A program made the translations under genes and the position numbers. The notes under the pieces are model-generated. The model did not search any database. It was given only the letters and a program-made list of their open reading frames with translations, and was not told where the DNA came from. Below, piece by piece: positions 39,141-51,117 of a stretch of 64,000 nt of DNA. Position 1 is the stretch's first letter. The number at the start of each line of letters is the position of its first letter. The stretch spans positions 16,097,957-16,161,956 of the forward strand of contig NC_135564.1 of the NCBI RefSeq assembly GCF_964340395.1. The letters run 5' to 3'. Source of the stretch: Glandiceps talaboti. Taxonomy: Eukaryota > Hemichordata > Enteropneusta > Spengelidae.

Positions 39141-40038
39141 TAGCAAAAGTTTAAGATTTTTATCAGCGCGGGCATACGCCAACACTGCTATAGCAGCACA
39201 TTTTGATGCTGTCTGTATTAATGAATTATGTTGCACTGTTCGATTAATGAAACTTGTCACAAACTAGCAAACCCTTTCTCCGAACAAAATATGACACCCT
39301 GAAAGTACACAGCAGAGTGTTATCACAGACTATCATGTTGATGTCTTCCATGCTGAGGCAATAATGTTGAATTTTCCAGAGAGGCAATCAAATGGGAAGT
39401 GCACTTTTCGTTATGCAGTAGTTATTACATCGACCATTTTTGGATAATTTCCGTTAAAAGTATGAATACTGTGTTTTGACATCTGCTCTTTACATGTATT
39501 AAGAACCTGTAATCCGTGAAATTAGGATGGACGCCTGTCTGCACGATTCTTTGTATAGCTGTATATTTACATCTTATCTCTGGAAAATTCTATTTTTCTA
39601 CCGAGCAATCATTTCTAAATAGTATGGCAAACAAATTTGTCGTCGAATGGTATAATTTGGTTTTATTACAATCAACAGTATATGTAATTTGAATCTAAAT
39701 GCATGTTTTCACGAAAATATACTACACAGCTTGTTCCATTTTCAGGCAAAGATCTTCAACAATCAACTGTTGTAATAAAAGAATGTCAATGTTTCAAATT
39801 TCAAAAATTGCATTTTTTCTGTGTCCGATATAGCTAGGATATTAGAATATTGTATTGTTCACAGTGTTGCAGTTCACGTACTAGGACCGATTTAGTTTTT
39901 TACAGTATTATATTGCGGCGTCTGATCAAAATTCGTGTTTGGATGACATTCGATATTTTTTGTTTCGTAGCCTGAGCGTGTGTTATTCTGAGATACAACC
40001 TAATTAAGTTTGATTGATTTTGAATTTACACAAATTTA
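39141..40038. other. Non-coding, nothing recognised
   Basis: AT-rich sequence with no open frame of note. Confidence 0.45.
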
Positions 40039-40230
40039 ATTTTGAGTAATAAAGTACAATCATTTATGTTCACTAAGCCAATTTTAATTGTGAATAATGA
40101 CATGTAAGCCCTTATGTTAATTAAGCCAAATTAAATTTTGATTAATGACATGTAAGGAATTATGTTAATTAAGCCAAATTTAATTGTGATTAATGACATG
40201 TAAGCAATTATGTTAATTAAGTCAAAATCA
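40039..40230. repeat. 48-bp tandem repeat, about four units
   Basis: GACATGTAAG recurs at 40099, 40147 and 40195, exactly 48 bp apart, with TTATGTTAATTAAGCCAAAT inside each unit. A diverged unit precedes the first. Confidence 0.85.
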
Positions 40231-40369
40231 TTTAACTTAATATCTAGTGTCCGGTCCATGAAATAAAAATCTGTAACTGTTGCAGAAGGAAAACTCAAAC
40301 TAATTCTCATTTAAAAGCAAAAAAAGAGAAAATAATCAGCTGGACACCATACAACTTTTTAAAATAGAT

Positions 40370-40640
40370 TTGTTCACAGTGTTGCAGTTCACAAAATAAT
40401 CTCTGTTGGAAAATAAGATTGTCAATTTTCTTGAAAATAAGATTGTGGATTTTTAGATTGAATTTTGTTTGTTCGAAAGTACCAGGAACAGGTTTTTATA
40501 TGGCAACGTTTGCAGATATTTCTAAAAACGTTTACTTTCAGGGACATTAGTCCACGAGGACGTTTAGCAATAATGGTAGTTGTAATGATTTTATTTAATG
40601 ATCCAAATCTGTCATTTTCGAAAACTTAATGTAGAATCAT
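40370..40640 (+). repeat. Partial CCAATATGGCCGCC-family copy
   Basis: It lacks the core box but shares the adjoining part with 31130-31260: CAGGNTTTATATGGCAA, ATATTTNNNAA and CAGGGANATTNGTCC in the same order. Two AAAATAAGATTGT repeats lie at its left. Confidence 0.4.
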
Positions 40641-41641
40641 CAAGGTAGTGTCGTAGAATACAATGTCACCTATCAGTCTGTTATCTTCTGAACCCGAAAG
40701 ATTGATTCAATATTCAAACCATTTGTCCAGTTCAAAAGATTTTAAAGGGACATTTATCTTGTGTAAAGTGGCCTTCTGTAGGTCAAAATAGCCATATTCT
40801 AGTCTTAAAGAGAGAAAGAGAGTAAACGCATGATTGGTATAATGCAGACCTTGTATTTATGCAATCATTTCAGAAGATAACTATTATTTTCTTCGAGCAT
40901 GCTCCTTGTACGACGATGAGAAGAAAAAATACACCCAATAGAATTCATAACCGAGCTAAATTTTAATAAGTTTATAAGACTGATGAGAACAAACGAACCT
41001 ACTCTTCTGACATCATTATGTAGATTTGTATACAATGCATTTAAAAAAAGAGAAAGCGACAGTTACACGAGAAATGACGTAATACTAGTATTCACTTGAA
41101 CTATAAGCTATGTGACTTTGACTTTGATTTATTTGCATATCTCCTAAGTTTTATTTGGACCTGGAGGCCTTGTAAAGCAATAAACATGTTATCTATCATT
41201 TTAGCTAAATATCATTCATAGTTATCAATTTCATTATACCCTTGTATAGTGTTTGAAAAATAATATCACCGTGCCTTCTCAGAAGCTTTCTGTCAGAATT
41301 GAATAATAATACTTCAAAGGGGAAAAGACACCAAATTACCAATAGATGAAAAAGTTTGGTAAAGTATACATTTATATACCAAATAATTAGGTACTTCTTA
41401 GCAGAAGAAGAAGGTAATGTTCACAAGGGATTCGGGTTAATGACGCAATAAAATTGCATGTAATGATAGCACGGAGATGATCAGTCGTAAATAGACGTTA
41501 GAACTAGAAACATCGTTAGTCAATCGGTAATAATAACCCAAGGGCGTTGTTCTTTGCAAAGATGAAATTTTGTAGTGATGTCGCCTTCAAGCGAAAAACA
41601 TGAATCTTTTGAAGGAGAGTGACAGACAGCCAGCTAGCCAG
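40641..41641. other. Non-coding, nothing recognised
   Basis: No open frame or repeat of note. Confidence 0.45.
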
Positions 41642-41643
41642 CC

Positions 41644-41710
<67 letters not shown>

Positions 41711-41744
41711 TACTGATTATATAAAGGGGACGGACGGTCGGTCG

Positions 41745-41778
<34 letters not shown>

Positions 41779-41779
41779 G
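41642..41779. repeat. (ACAG)n microsatellite in two blocks
   Basis: Blocks at 41642-41710 and 41744-41779 are separated by a short GGACGGTCGG spacer. Confidence 0.95.
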
Positions 41780-41999
41780 ACGTGATCACAATGATGGTGT
41801 TTGAAGGAATGTACTCACCCCATCGTTCTCGCCCCAAGTAAATACAGTGCATTTTTAGCTAACTGATAACTACTGAATACAACTCTTTTGGAAGCAATTT
41901 GATAATATACCCTGTTGTGCGCACTAGAATAACTAACGACAACTATGTGCTTCCAACAATGGCTTGTCAACTTCCACTAACGATAACACAACAAAATAC

Positions 42000-42345
42000 A
42001 ACAATAAAACAACGGATATTAAACCATGCACGAGCCAGGTTCAACGAAAAATATGGAATATATAGTCAGGTCGTTCTACGTCACGACAACGCGCATCTAT
42101 GTCAAGACAACGTGTGTCTACGTCATTGGTTCTGCTCTATTCGAAATATGAGTCAAAACGCTCAAAATTCCCATTACTTTCCCCGACTTTGTTTTTATAT
42201 TACTAGCGATGGTATAATCATGTTATTCCCAAATATTGTTCTTCATTTAGCTGAAAAATACTCGTGACCTAAGGGTTGTCACTACGGCCCCTTAGTTCAC
42301 TCGTATTTCCCTTGGCTGAACGAAGAAATATCAACAGCTACACAT
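42000..42345 (-). repeat. Dispersed repeat D, copy 2 (uninterrupted)
   Basis: The complement aligns with 3115-3420 plus 4020-4060. It serves as the empty-site reference for the insertion at 3421-4019. The frame at 41899-42267 (+) is not preserved in the other copies. Confidence 0.7.
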
Positions 42346-42416
42346 TGCAACAGAGTACAATACATGTTAGTACAAACATTTTCTAATCCAAGAGACAACA
42401 TCATGAAGAAGGTTTA

Positions 42417-42752
42417 TTAGTATTTTACAAACATAGGAATAACCAGGGGCAAATTCTGAGTATTTGGCAAAATTATCTCAACAACTCTACGTTCTTCCAT
42501 CACATTCTTTTGTTTATGATCAGATAAAAATGAATTCAATGTCGCTGATATAATCGACCTATCTAAAGTATCTCGTTGTAGTTCAATTTTCGTTGTTGAA
42601 GGATAAAGTGCATCATTAACCATGTTGTTGAAAGGCTTACTATTGTGGTTCCTATGATAAAACCATTTGATGATACATGGTCTGAATTTATTCACCACTG
42701 ATAATAAACGACCAAATGTGCTTTTGAAATTGCATGGATTATCTCTTTGCAC
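42417..42752 (-). other. Unrecognised 111-codon open frame
   Basis: A normal-looking amino-acid mix (for example SIISATLNSFLSDHKQKN and PLVIPMFVKY at the end), unlike the microsatellite frames. No domain is recognised, no signal peptide is present and no copy is seen elsewhere in the window. It could be a decayed mobile-element fragment or a chance frame. Confidence 0.15.
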
Positions 42753-42840
42753 ATCTTAAATGCATGGTAACAGTGAGTGTTATGGTACTTTTGTGTTCTA
42801 CACATTGTCAAATATTGTTAAAGTCGTATCTTTTACGTAA

Positions 42841-44428
42841 CCTATTATGTATGTATGTATGTATGTATGTATGTATGTATGTATGTATGTATGTATGTAT
42901 GTATGTATGGTATGCATGTATATATGTTTGTGTATGCATGTCTGTATTGAGAGCATGTGTCTGTATCTGTCTGTGTGTCTGTGTCTGTGTCTGTGTCTGT
43001 GTATGTGTATGTTTATGTTTCTGTTTCTGAGTCTCCCTAAGTGCTTGTTGCGTGTATATCAAAGTATGGCTGAGTTTCAGAAAGAATTAGTGGGAATTGG
43101 TAGGAACAGAAAAAATATCTGCTTTCTGTCATGTAATTATTGGCACAAGTATGCAAATTAGCTTGTGTGTTACACAGATGAATTGCCGCCATTGTACAAT
43201 GTAATTACAGATAGATATATATTAATCTATATAAAAGATATATTAAGCACCATCAAATGAGTATATATCATGTGTATACTATCGAAGATCGTCATATCTA
43301 ATCTACCCATGAATATTTCTCTACTATAAACCATGTTCTTTACAAACCACCAGGGAGTGGTGTTTCTTTACCTTACAGAAAGCTGGTATTGATAGGTTTA
43401 TATGTTTCCTCGGGTGCTAGATATTCAACGTGCAATATAAAAATATTACGAGCATGCTGTTGTGTTTTTGTACCAAATGTTAATAAATATGTGTTTACAT
43501 GAAGGGTTGGGCAATGAATCAAGCATTATGTTGCATTAGCAGTCAGAGATGATAGTCACCAAACTGTCACCACAAGCAGTACTGGTTAGTCAAAGCTTCA
43601 ATAACAGTAACAAATAAATTTAAACTTTGTACTGCACCAAAATACTTGGATAATTCCTAGCTTTCAACCTGAGTCCCAAGGTCTTCTTCAGTGGTTTGAA
43701 GTCACGTGTTTTTGCGCATGCGTGCCTTCAAAATAAGTATTCAAGTTTGGTGCTGTACAAAGTTTGAATTTATGTGTTACTATTAATCTGCACAGGTACC
43801 TCTTCACCATAACATTAATAAGAGTACATAATTATTAAGGTAAAATGTGGATAAATTTCGGTAAAAATCAAAGTTCTTCAATTCGCTCCAACATTTGCTA
43901 TATGCCATACGAAAGCTTCTTCCTGGTAATTTTGAAATAATAAAAAAGAAATTTGTGATTCCCTGTCTTGTTTTCAAGGCAATCGTCAATCTTTTACCTT
44001 CCCATAACACAGTATTCGGCGGCCATATTGGATTCTGAAGTATAATTTTGGTTGCTATTTCAAATATTTGAGCGGTGACGCCAGATTTTGTTTATTGATT
44101 TTAACTGAGAATAAGATTGAGGTTTCCAAAACAAATTATCAGCAAAAAGTTTATAAAGAGTCTATTTCCAAGGTGCATTCAATATTACTAAACTGTTGAT
44201 TGACGAAATCGAAGGATGACAATAGAAAGGGTTTCCTGTGCATGACAAACACAATTCGATTTGCTCATATCAACAATGTTGTAAGCTATCAATATAGTAA
44301 TGTTCAATATATCTGTTCTCTTTAGATTATTTTTTATAATACAGTTGTGATTACTCATTATAGCATTTTGTATCATTTTGTGTATACAACCTTGATTTTA
44401 TTTCTGAACTCAACCATCTGCACACTAA
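42841..44428 (-). repeat. Large repeat block 2, copy B (inverted)
   Basis: The minus strand aligns with 11164-12634. It starts with (ATGT)n at 42847-42909 and contains the core TATTCGGCGGCCATATTGG near 44013. The orientation is opposite to copy A, while block 1 copy B is in the same orientation as copy A. Confidence 0.85.
42847..42909. repeat. (ATGT)n microsatellite
   Basis: About 63 bp at the edge of block 2 copy B, mirroring the (ATAC)n at the end of copy A. Confidence 0.95.
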
Positions 44429-45319
44429 AATGATGTTTTTTAATAATGAAATCTCATTGAATTTCAATTTGGCCTCCATTCCACTGCCCACTCAATATTG
44501 AGACCGATTTACCCACTCCCCACCACTACACCGGTTGTGCTATCCATTATACAAAAGAATATTTTGAAGTACACAATAGGTGTCCCTCACCACAATCCCA
44601 CTGCATCAAAATCAGGACTTCTTGGACGCAATTCTTCCTTTTCTGCTCCCCTCCTGCTACCGATCGAAAGCAAATTGCCCGCTCACCAAAACAATGCGTT
44701 AAGACCAGCTTTTTGCAAGAACAACTCCGTTGAGTGCACCTGAAGCATCTTGAAGAGACTTATATTTACTCACAAGGAGCTTTACAGAAATGCATGAACA
44801 CAGACTATGGCATGTACCATCATGTAGGTGGCAGTTAATATAGATACATGTGTATATGGAGATATTGAGACAAAGCCTAGTGCAATTATTACGAGGATGA
44901 ACTACACAAAGTAACAACACTTTTGTGTCTATCTTTGTTAGCTGAAAGCTCGCACTCCACTGAGCAGTATATTTCGTGTCTTTATAGGTCACATTCTTTG
45001 TACGATGTAATTTACATTTTATAATTTTTCAATTAGCTATTAAACTTTAAGAATGATTTATGTAAATGTTGACCTAAATGTAAGACATGTACACCAATTA
45101 GAAAACAAATTAAAGTGGTTTCATTTCCTCGATAATGTACATTTACTCGCAAACTAATATCCAACAACTTAATATATCCTTACTTTGTCAATAGTCTTTT
45201 GAAAGTGTTTATTAGTGCATAGAGGCTAAAAAAAAATAATTTTCTCTAATGAGTGCAATTATGTCTTCATCGTATGTAGTAAACTGCTCATCAACATAAA
45301 CTACTTAAATAAATTTCGT
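44429..45319. other. Non-coding, nothing recognised
   Basis: The frames at 44498-44743 (+) and 44699-44992 (-) lack recognisable domains. Confidence 0.4.
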
Positions 45320-45665
45320 GCACCCTTTTCTCTTGCAATCTCCTTTTTTCAAAGTGGCTGTTAATTTCAAATGTTTTAGCAGCAAAATAGCAGAACTGTC
45401 TCTATCGGAGAGCGAGAATTTGAACATGTATACTTGTTGTCTGGTCATAATGAAAATAACACTTTTCACTTCCTTGATCCTATGAAAAGAAAAATGATCT
45501 CTTTAACAGGCGAAGTAAATTAATTGTCACCATTTACTACTTCAACAACTTTTACGCGCCCTTTCTCTTGCAATATCTTTTTTGAAAATGTTTAATTTCA
45601 AATATTTTAGCAGCATATATATAACTGTCTCTATCAGAGAGCGAAAATTTGAACATGTATACTAC
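45320..45665 (+). repeat. Direct duplication, two ~110-bp copies
   Basis: The stretch 45320-45433 (CCCTTTTCTCTTGCAATCTC, then TTAGCAGCA, ACTGTCTCTATCGGAGAGCG, TTTGAACATGTATACT) recurs at 45557-45665 with minor changes, about 235 bp downstream. Confidence 0.8.
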
Positions 45666-45922
45666 TTTGCACTGGGCAATTCCTGTGCATAACCAATGTT
45701 AGAGTTATTTTGGACAGATTTATTGGAATGACCAGGTAAAATATTTGTGAAGGTGATTTCCGTTGCGAGTCTCAAACGAAGAAGCGGGTCTCATGTGAAA
45801 TAATACTGTTAAGTGTTAGTACGAGTGTATATCCATTCAAAATTGAGAAATCGAAAACAATAAACGTCTCGTCTTCAATCAATAAGTAATGCTTTGGAGT
45901 TATGTTGGCAGACTATATATAC

Positions 45923-46095
<173 letters not shown>

Positions 46096-46221
46096 CTCAG
46101 TGAGTATCAATCTGCTAAGACAGTGCTCTATACCGCAGTGGCAGAGCGTAATAGTTTTGGTAGTACTGGAACTCTTTCTTGGTTGTAACTCGGAGTTTCA
46201 CGCATGGCGCGATCATCAGAC

Positions 46222-46228
<7 letters not shown>
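46096..46228 (-). mobile_element. Short hammerhead-bearing element H, copy 2
   Basis: A unit of about 133 bp sits entirely between (TA)n tracts. Read on the minus strand it begins with a hammerhead-ribozyme motif and continues through AAGAAAGAGTTCCAGTACTA to ACTCACTGAG before the TA tract. The plus strand carries a tRNA D-arm-like string, ACCGCAGTGGCAGAGCG. Family knowledge: metazoan retrozymes and Penelope-like elements carry such ribozymes, and small non-autonomous retrozymes are mobilised in trans. No protein is encoded. Assignment to retrozymes is inference. Confidence 0.6.
46182..46224 (-). ncRNA. Candidate type I hammerhead ribozyme
   Basis: On the minus strand, stem I GUUGU (46224-46220) pairs with ACAAC (46186-46182). 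The core CUGAUGA is at 46219-46213 and GAA at 46199-46197. Stem III is ACU/AGU with a CCG loop, placing the A15.1-U16.1 pair correctly. The cleavage triplet would be GUU, cutting between 46187 and 46186. Stem II is short, CGC/GCG with a 5-base loop, and has a U-U mismatch where a closing G-C is usual, which may weaken activity. All invariant core bases are present. Confidence 0.65.

Positions 46229-46311
<83 letters not shown>
46229..46311. repeat. (TA)n microsatellite
   Basis: It separates element H from the left edge of repeat block 1 copy B. Confidence 0.95.
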
Positions 46312-46314
<3 letters not shown>

Positions 46315-48293
46315 CTGTTTTTCAACGTTAAAGAATGGCGAAGGCAACGTTGTGAACCACTATTTGGAACTCAGAGCACTTATGTGAAATCAAAGTGACA
46401 GCTCACCCACCATCGCTTTAAAATACTACTTTACCTTCCCATAGCTCACCACACTTTTACTTAAGACGTAGGCCTCCGTATTAATAGGTCGCCAAATTCT
46501 AATTTGATTTTTTGTTATACTATCAGTATCGATATCTCATGGAAAATAACGAGGGAGTTGAAAAAGACATTTCCATGACAACGTCACTTTTTTGTGATGA
46601 AAGTTTTAACAGTTACCGTCATGCGAGTATCGTTAATTGTTCACAAATAAGTAATATGCGATCAAAAGTACAATCTGACATAGTTGCATTCGTGGTGGCT
46701 TTAGACTTTTAGTAAAAGGTTCCAAAACATGTATTCAGTATTTGATGAAGTATTATCTCTAAGTATGTGTACATGCTGTCTGTCATTGAGACTATACGGT
46801 TCCTTACATGATTTACGTTGTATAGCAACCACTTTTCTACAATGATGTGAGGTAAAAAGTTATCCACTACCAAATTACCCTATAATCTTTGACCTTAGCT
46901 GAAATACGTCACTCGCGATCGGTGAAACTACTTCAACAAATTAACCAGTGTATTTGAGATCAACAGTTGATTGGAATACGAACAGACTTATTAGATGTCA
47001 GAAGTGCAGGTTTTGAGTAGAAATTGCGAACAAGTTTTAGAGCTTACGGGGTTCTGTGTTTTAACAGTCTTGTCTCATATTGCCTAGTAATGAACGATGG
47101 ATCTTTGGTCTATATAGCCATATTGGTGCCATGAAGGCAAAGCACCGTGTCTCTTAGGTATACTTTATACATTTCCAGCTACTCAGAGAGGAGCTAGCGA
47201 CGTTGAAAGTAAAGCTCTTGGGTTTAGAAGACTATATGGTGTTTCGATGGGAATTGATGATTTATTATAGGTACAGATATTGATTTCAGAAAGTAGTTTG
47301 TTCTTATCTAGTTGGTATATAAATATCGACTTTTCTAAAACATTTCTTGACTATTATTGTTCTGGTTTTTAGTAGCATGACAAATTAACAGATATATAGT
47401 CACAAACATCTGTTAAGGTTTGCACGAAAACATTGAATAATTTCAAAGCCTTCCACAATTATATAGAAAAATAAGTTTGATTTCTTTTTCTTTTTATTTG
47501 AAAATCGAAATGTTGTTGGGAACAACACTATTCAAACAGACTTTAATACTCTGATTTGAAATGAGTACATGGTTGTTTGATTGGTTTTAGTTGGTTAGTT
47601 GGTTGGTTTTTGGGTTGGTTGATTTGTTTAGTTAGTTGGTTGGTTGGCTGGTTGGTTGGTTGGTTGGTTGGTTGGTTGGTTGGTTGGTTGGTTAGTTACT
47701 TGGTTGATGTCTCATGCAAATTGGGGGTTTGATATTTCGATAATCAGATACATATTGATAATTTGCCGATCTTTCGGTTGTGCGTTTACTTGGTTAACAA
47801 TTCGCAGGTCGTAAAATAAAGTCTTTTGATTGGTTAACTAGGTGATTGACTACAAGAGGTATTGAGATTTTTTAGATTTGCTGTTTTTAAATAAATGGTT
47901 GGTATTACAGCACACACCGTTATTTGAACAAAAACCTAAATGACACTTGATTTAGGAAAGACTACTAAATATCTTGCTGTATACAGTAATTGAAGTGATT
48001 GGTAATCGTTTACAAATTACTGATACTAGCATATTGGCGACAAATTCCACAGTGCTAAATATACCATTTTAGGATTTCGCACCGAGTGTGTCAAATCGCC
48101 CCAATTTTCGTTCTTACGGCGTCATGCCAAATGTCAAGCATTTCCTGAGAAACATTGTTAATACAGGCTACGTTCTAGGCTAATTAAAGTTGTTAACTAT
48201 TTATAGCCAACACGGATAGTGGTTGCAATGAGTGTTATTGAGTGGAAATTCCCAAATGTGTCCTATCATGACAGTAGTTTGTGTCATCTTTTG
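46312..48293 (+). repeat. Large repeat block 1, copy B
   Basis: A direct copy of 8276-11130 lacking the 1.2-kb Helentron/pearl-like element. It has two private segments, about 47108-47215 and 47381-47565. The (GGTT)n tract at 47589-47703 is conserved in position. Frames such as 46512-46712 are not conserved between the copies. Confidence 0.85.
47589..47703 (+). repeat. (GGTT)n tract
   Basis: An imperfect GGTT array inside block 1 copy B, longer than the one in copy A. Confidence 0.85.
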
Positions 48294-48994
48294 AGTAATG
48301 ACTCCCCTCGGTACCATAAAGTTATCGATAGTTAGGACAATCAACATGCAAAGCAGTTGGATTTACATCTTCCAGCTGATGAGGTCATCACGATAATTCC
48401 CCCTTTTTCTAGTTCCTAAGGTGATTAGTTTGAAGGCAAATCCATTTCAAGATACGTTATTGTCCGTAAATAATGGATAGTTATGTTACAAAGCATGAGC
48501 CTTAACGACAGCATTGACAGTATAAAACTTCTTTTTTTACAGTAATGTCATATCCACAGACCATCGCAATTCGTGACGATTTTATGAAGTTCTACTAACT
48601 TAGGGAGCTCAAAATATACGAGCGTGAAAAGATGTATGGAATGTTCAAATTTCCACAATGACGAAAACCATTACGTCTTCAACTGAATAAAAACTTGCAA
48701 AAACGTGAAAATACCACCCAATACTTTCGTGTAATGTAAATGGATTCGCTAGGACTGTCTTTATATTTCAACCTTGTACTACACGCACATAATTTGCATG
48801 ATCATGACGTTTTATAATTTAATGTACAAACCTTAATTTAACAGCACTTTAAACAAAAATGCCCAGTGTCACTAAACGCAGATACAGCGCGCGCGCGCGG
48901 ATTTGGCGTACTTACTTATCCTTAAATGTTTAATGTAGGTGCAAATTTTTAATGTTTACGTAAAGTGGAGACTATTCTAATAAACACCTTTATG
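48294..48994. other. Non-coding; short (GC)n run
   Basis: No open frame. GCGCGCGCGCGCG at 48887-48899 is an alternating purine-pyrimidine run unusual for this AT-rich, CpG-sparse sequence. Confidence 0.5.
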
Positions 48995-49216
48995 CCATAT
49001 ACGGTCAATCGTTATGCCATATATGGTCAAGTGTACTGCCATATTAAAGTGGTGTTCCATATATGGTCAAGTATTATGCCACATATGGTCAAGCTCTATG
49101 CCATATGTGGAAAGGTTTTAAGCTATATTTGATTAAGTGTAATGCCATATACGGTCAATCGTTATACCATATATGGTCAGGTGTTTTAGGCCACTATATG
49201 GTCAAGTACTATATGG
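48995..49216 (+). repeat. Tandem array of CArG-like units
   Basis: Nine or so diverged units of about 20-45 bp have the theme ATGCCATATATGGTCAAGT. Perfect CArG boxes, CC(A/T)6GG, occur at 49017-49026, 49057-49066 and 49167-49176. Near-matches occur at 48995, 49079, 49101, 49145, 49191 and 49209. CArG boxes bind MADS-box factors (SRF, and MEF2 for related sites). A regulatory role is inference; no gene is seen within several kb. Confidence 0.7.
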
Positions 49217-50057
49217 TCAATGACACAACCTCGTAGAGACAAGTATCTTATCAGTATTAAAATTGTAAACGTCCGGGTTTACCTCACTATGCCTCACATC
49301 TCTAACATTTTGTAGGCCAAAACTGTCACCGGTAATGCGCCACCCTACTAGCAGAAAATTGTAATTCTAGACTTAACAAAAATCTCCTTCCCCAATCATC
49401 TACTGTACCATCGTACCAAAACATCAAGTGAACGTGTAGCATCATTGGACGGTTTTGTAGAAAGTGAAACGTAATTAACGATGGATTAAAACTTCAGTTG
49501 CTTTAACATTCTGTTCAGATAGATAGATATATCAAATCGAGGGATTATTTATTTAAAATATGCACTTCCATAAATCCTATAATTTGTTAACAAACCTTCA
49601 TTCTGACAAACGATTGATAATGTGACCGATGCAGTCTCGGCACATCAAAGACTGTTGTCACTGGGATTATAGTCTTGTATCACGACTTTCGAAAGATAAA
49701 TTACCCCCAAATGTTGTCATCGTATTTATTGCGTTATATAAAATCTGCTGAAGGGGGGGGGGGGGGTTAAATTCTGAATTCACCATAATCATAAATAAAA
49801 TTCCGAACTTCAGAGTATCACATATTGAATGTAAATTCTTTGTAAATCGAGAATGAATGTTAATGGCCTCTTAGGTTGATAATTATAAATTACAACGTCC
49901 ACTCACAGAGTTAACCATTTTTTGGAAGGGAATCCCAAGATAATCTTCATGATTGTTAGTCGAATTCAAACTTAAAGACGCAGAGATCAGATACATCACG
50001 ATATGGGTGAGGAGATACAGTATTTAATAATAGTATGCATTTTAATGACTTTGTCGA
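49217..50057. other. Non-coding; poly-G run
   Basis: No open frame of note. A run of about 13 G lies near 49755. Confidence 0.45.
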
Positions 50058-50073
50058 ACACACACACAGACAG

Positions 50074-50104
<31 letters not shown>

Positions 50105-50267
50105 AACAAACAAACAAACAAACAAACACAAACAAACAAACACGCATGCATGCACACACGCGCACACACACATGCATACATACATGCATACATACATACA
50201 TACATACATACATACATACATACATACATGCATACATACATACAACATACATACATACATACATACA

Positions 50268-50297
<30 letters not shown>
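50058..50297. repeat. Compound (CA)n/(CAAA)n/(CATA)n microsatellite
   Basis: About 240 bp of changing CA, AAAC and ATAC units. Confidence 0.95.
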
Positions 50298-50298
<1 letters not shown>

Positions 50299-51117
50299 TA
50301 AGTTAAGGTATTTTGAAATTGACAATGTCGATTACTCTCTATTAGGAATCACTGCTGAATCAACAATGTTCGTGTAGATTTTCTTCGTTTTAACTAGTAA
50401 TAGATAATGATGTTTACTTTACGATAACTTGCAGTTGACTGCGTTTCGTTTTGATAGACTGAGAAGTCCAGACATAAAAAGTAGATGAGATTGATATTCT
50501 CATGGTACATAATTGATTAGAAATGGCTGTTAGATGAGGCATAAAAAAAAATCACATTAGGTAATCACATACAAGGGAATCTCGCTTATGCTATACACCC
50601 TTTTATAGTTGCCTTTAGCAGACAAACTGCGCACGGTAAAGCGGTATTGTATAGTGCAATTAGTTATTCAAAAGCATGCCTACAGGGAGCACAAGGCGCC
50701 AAAAAAGACGACCTTGACAAAGTCCAAAAGGCATAACTTATTACGCTAATTATTTTCTTGTTCGATCTTCAAAATTGCTCCTGGCAACAATAGTCGAAAG
50801 CGTCTTTGGCAGCACTCCAGTATCGATGAAGTTGTGGGTGGTAAAGGTATCCACACGCTAAAATGTTTATCAGTGTGGAAAAATACGAGAAATACAGTAT
50901 CAATTTTTCATTGACTTAATCTTTCGGTATTTCGAGTTTGAAGTCAATTAGATGTGTGAATTCTACTGTAGATTCGAAGTAACAGATCTAGATCATCAAC
51001 CATCGACGAACTCACAGCTTTATCCAGTGTTCGTTCATGCCCCCCCCCCCCCGCCGCCACATGATTTCAAAGAATTCATCATAAATTGAACTTTATCCTA
51101 TACCTTGTTTATACTAC
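50298..51117. other. Non-coding, nothing recognised
   Basis: No open frame; a poly-C run lies near 51042. Confidence 0.45.
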
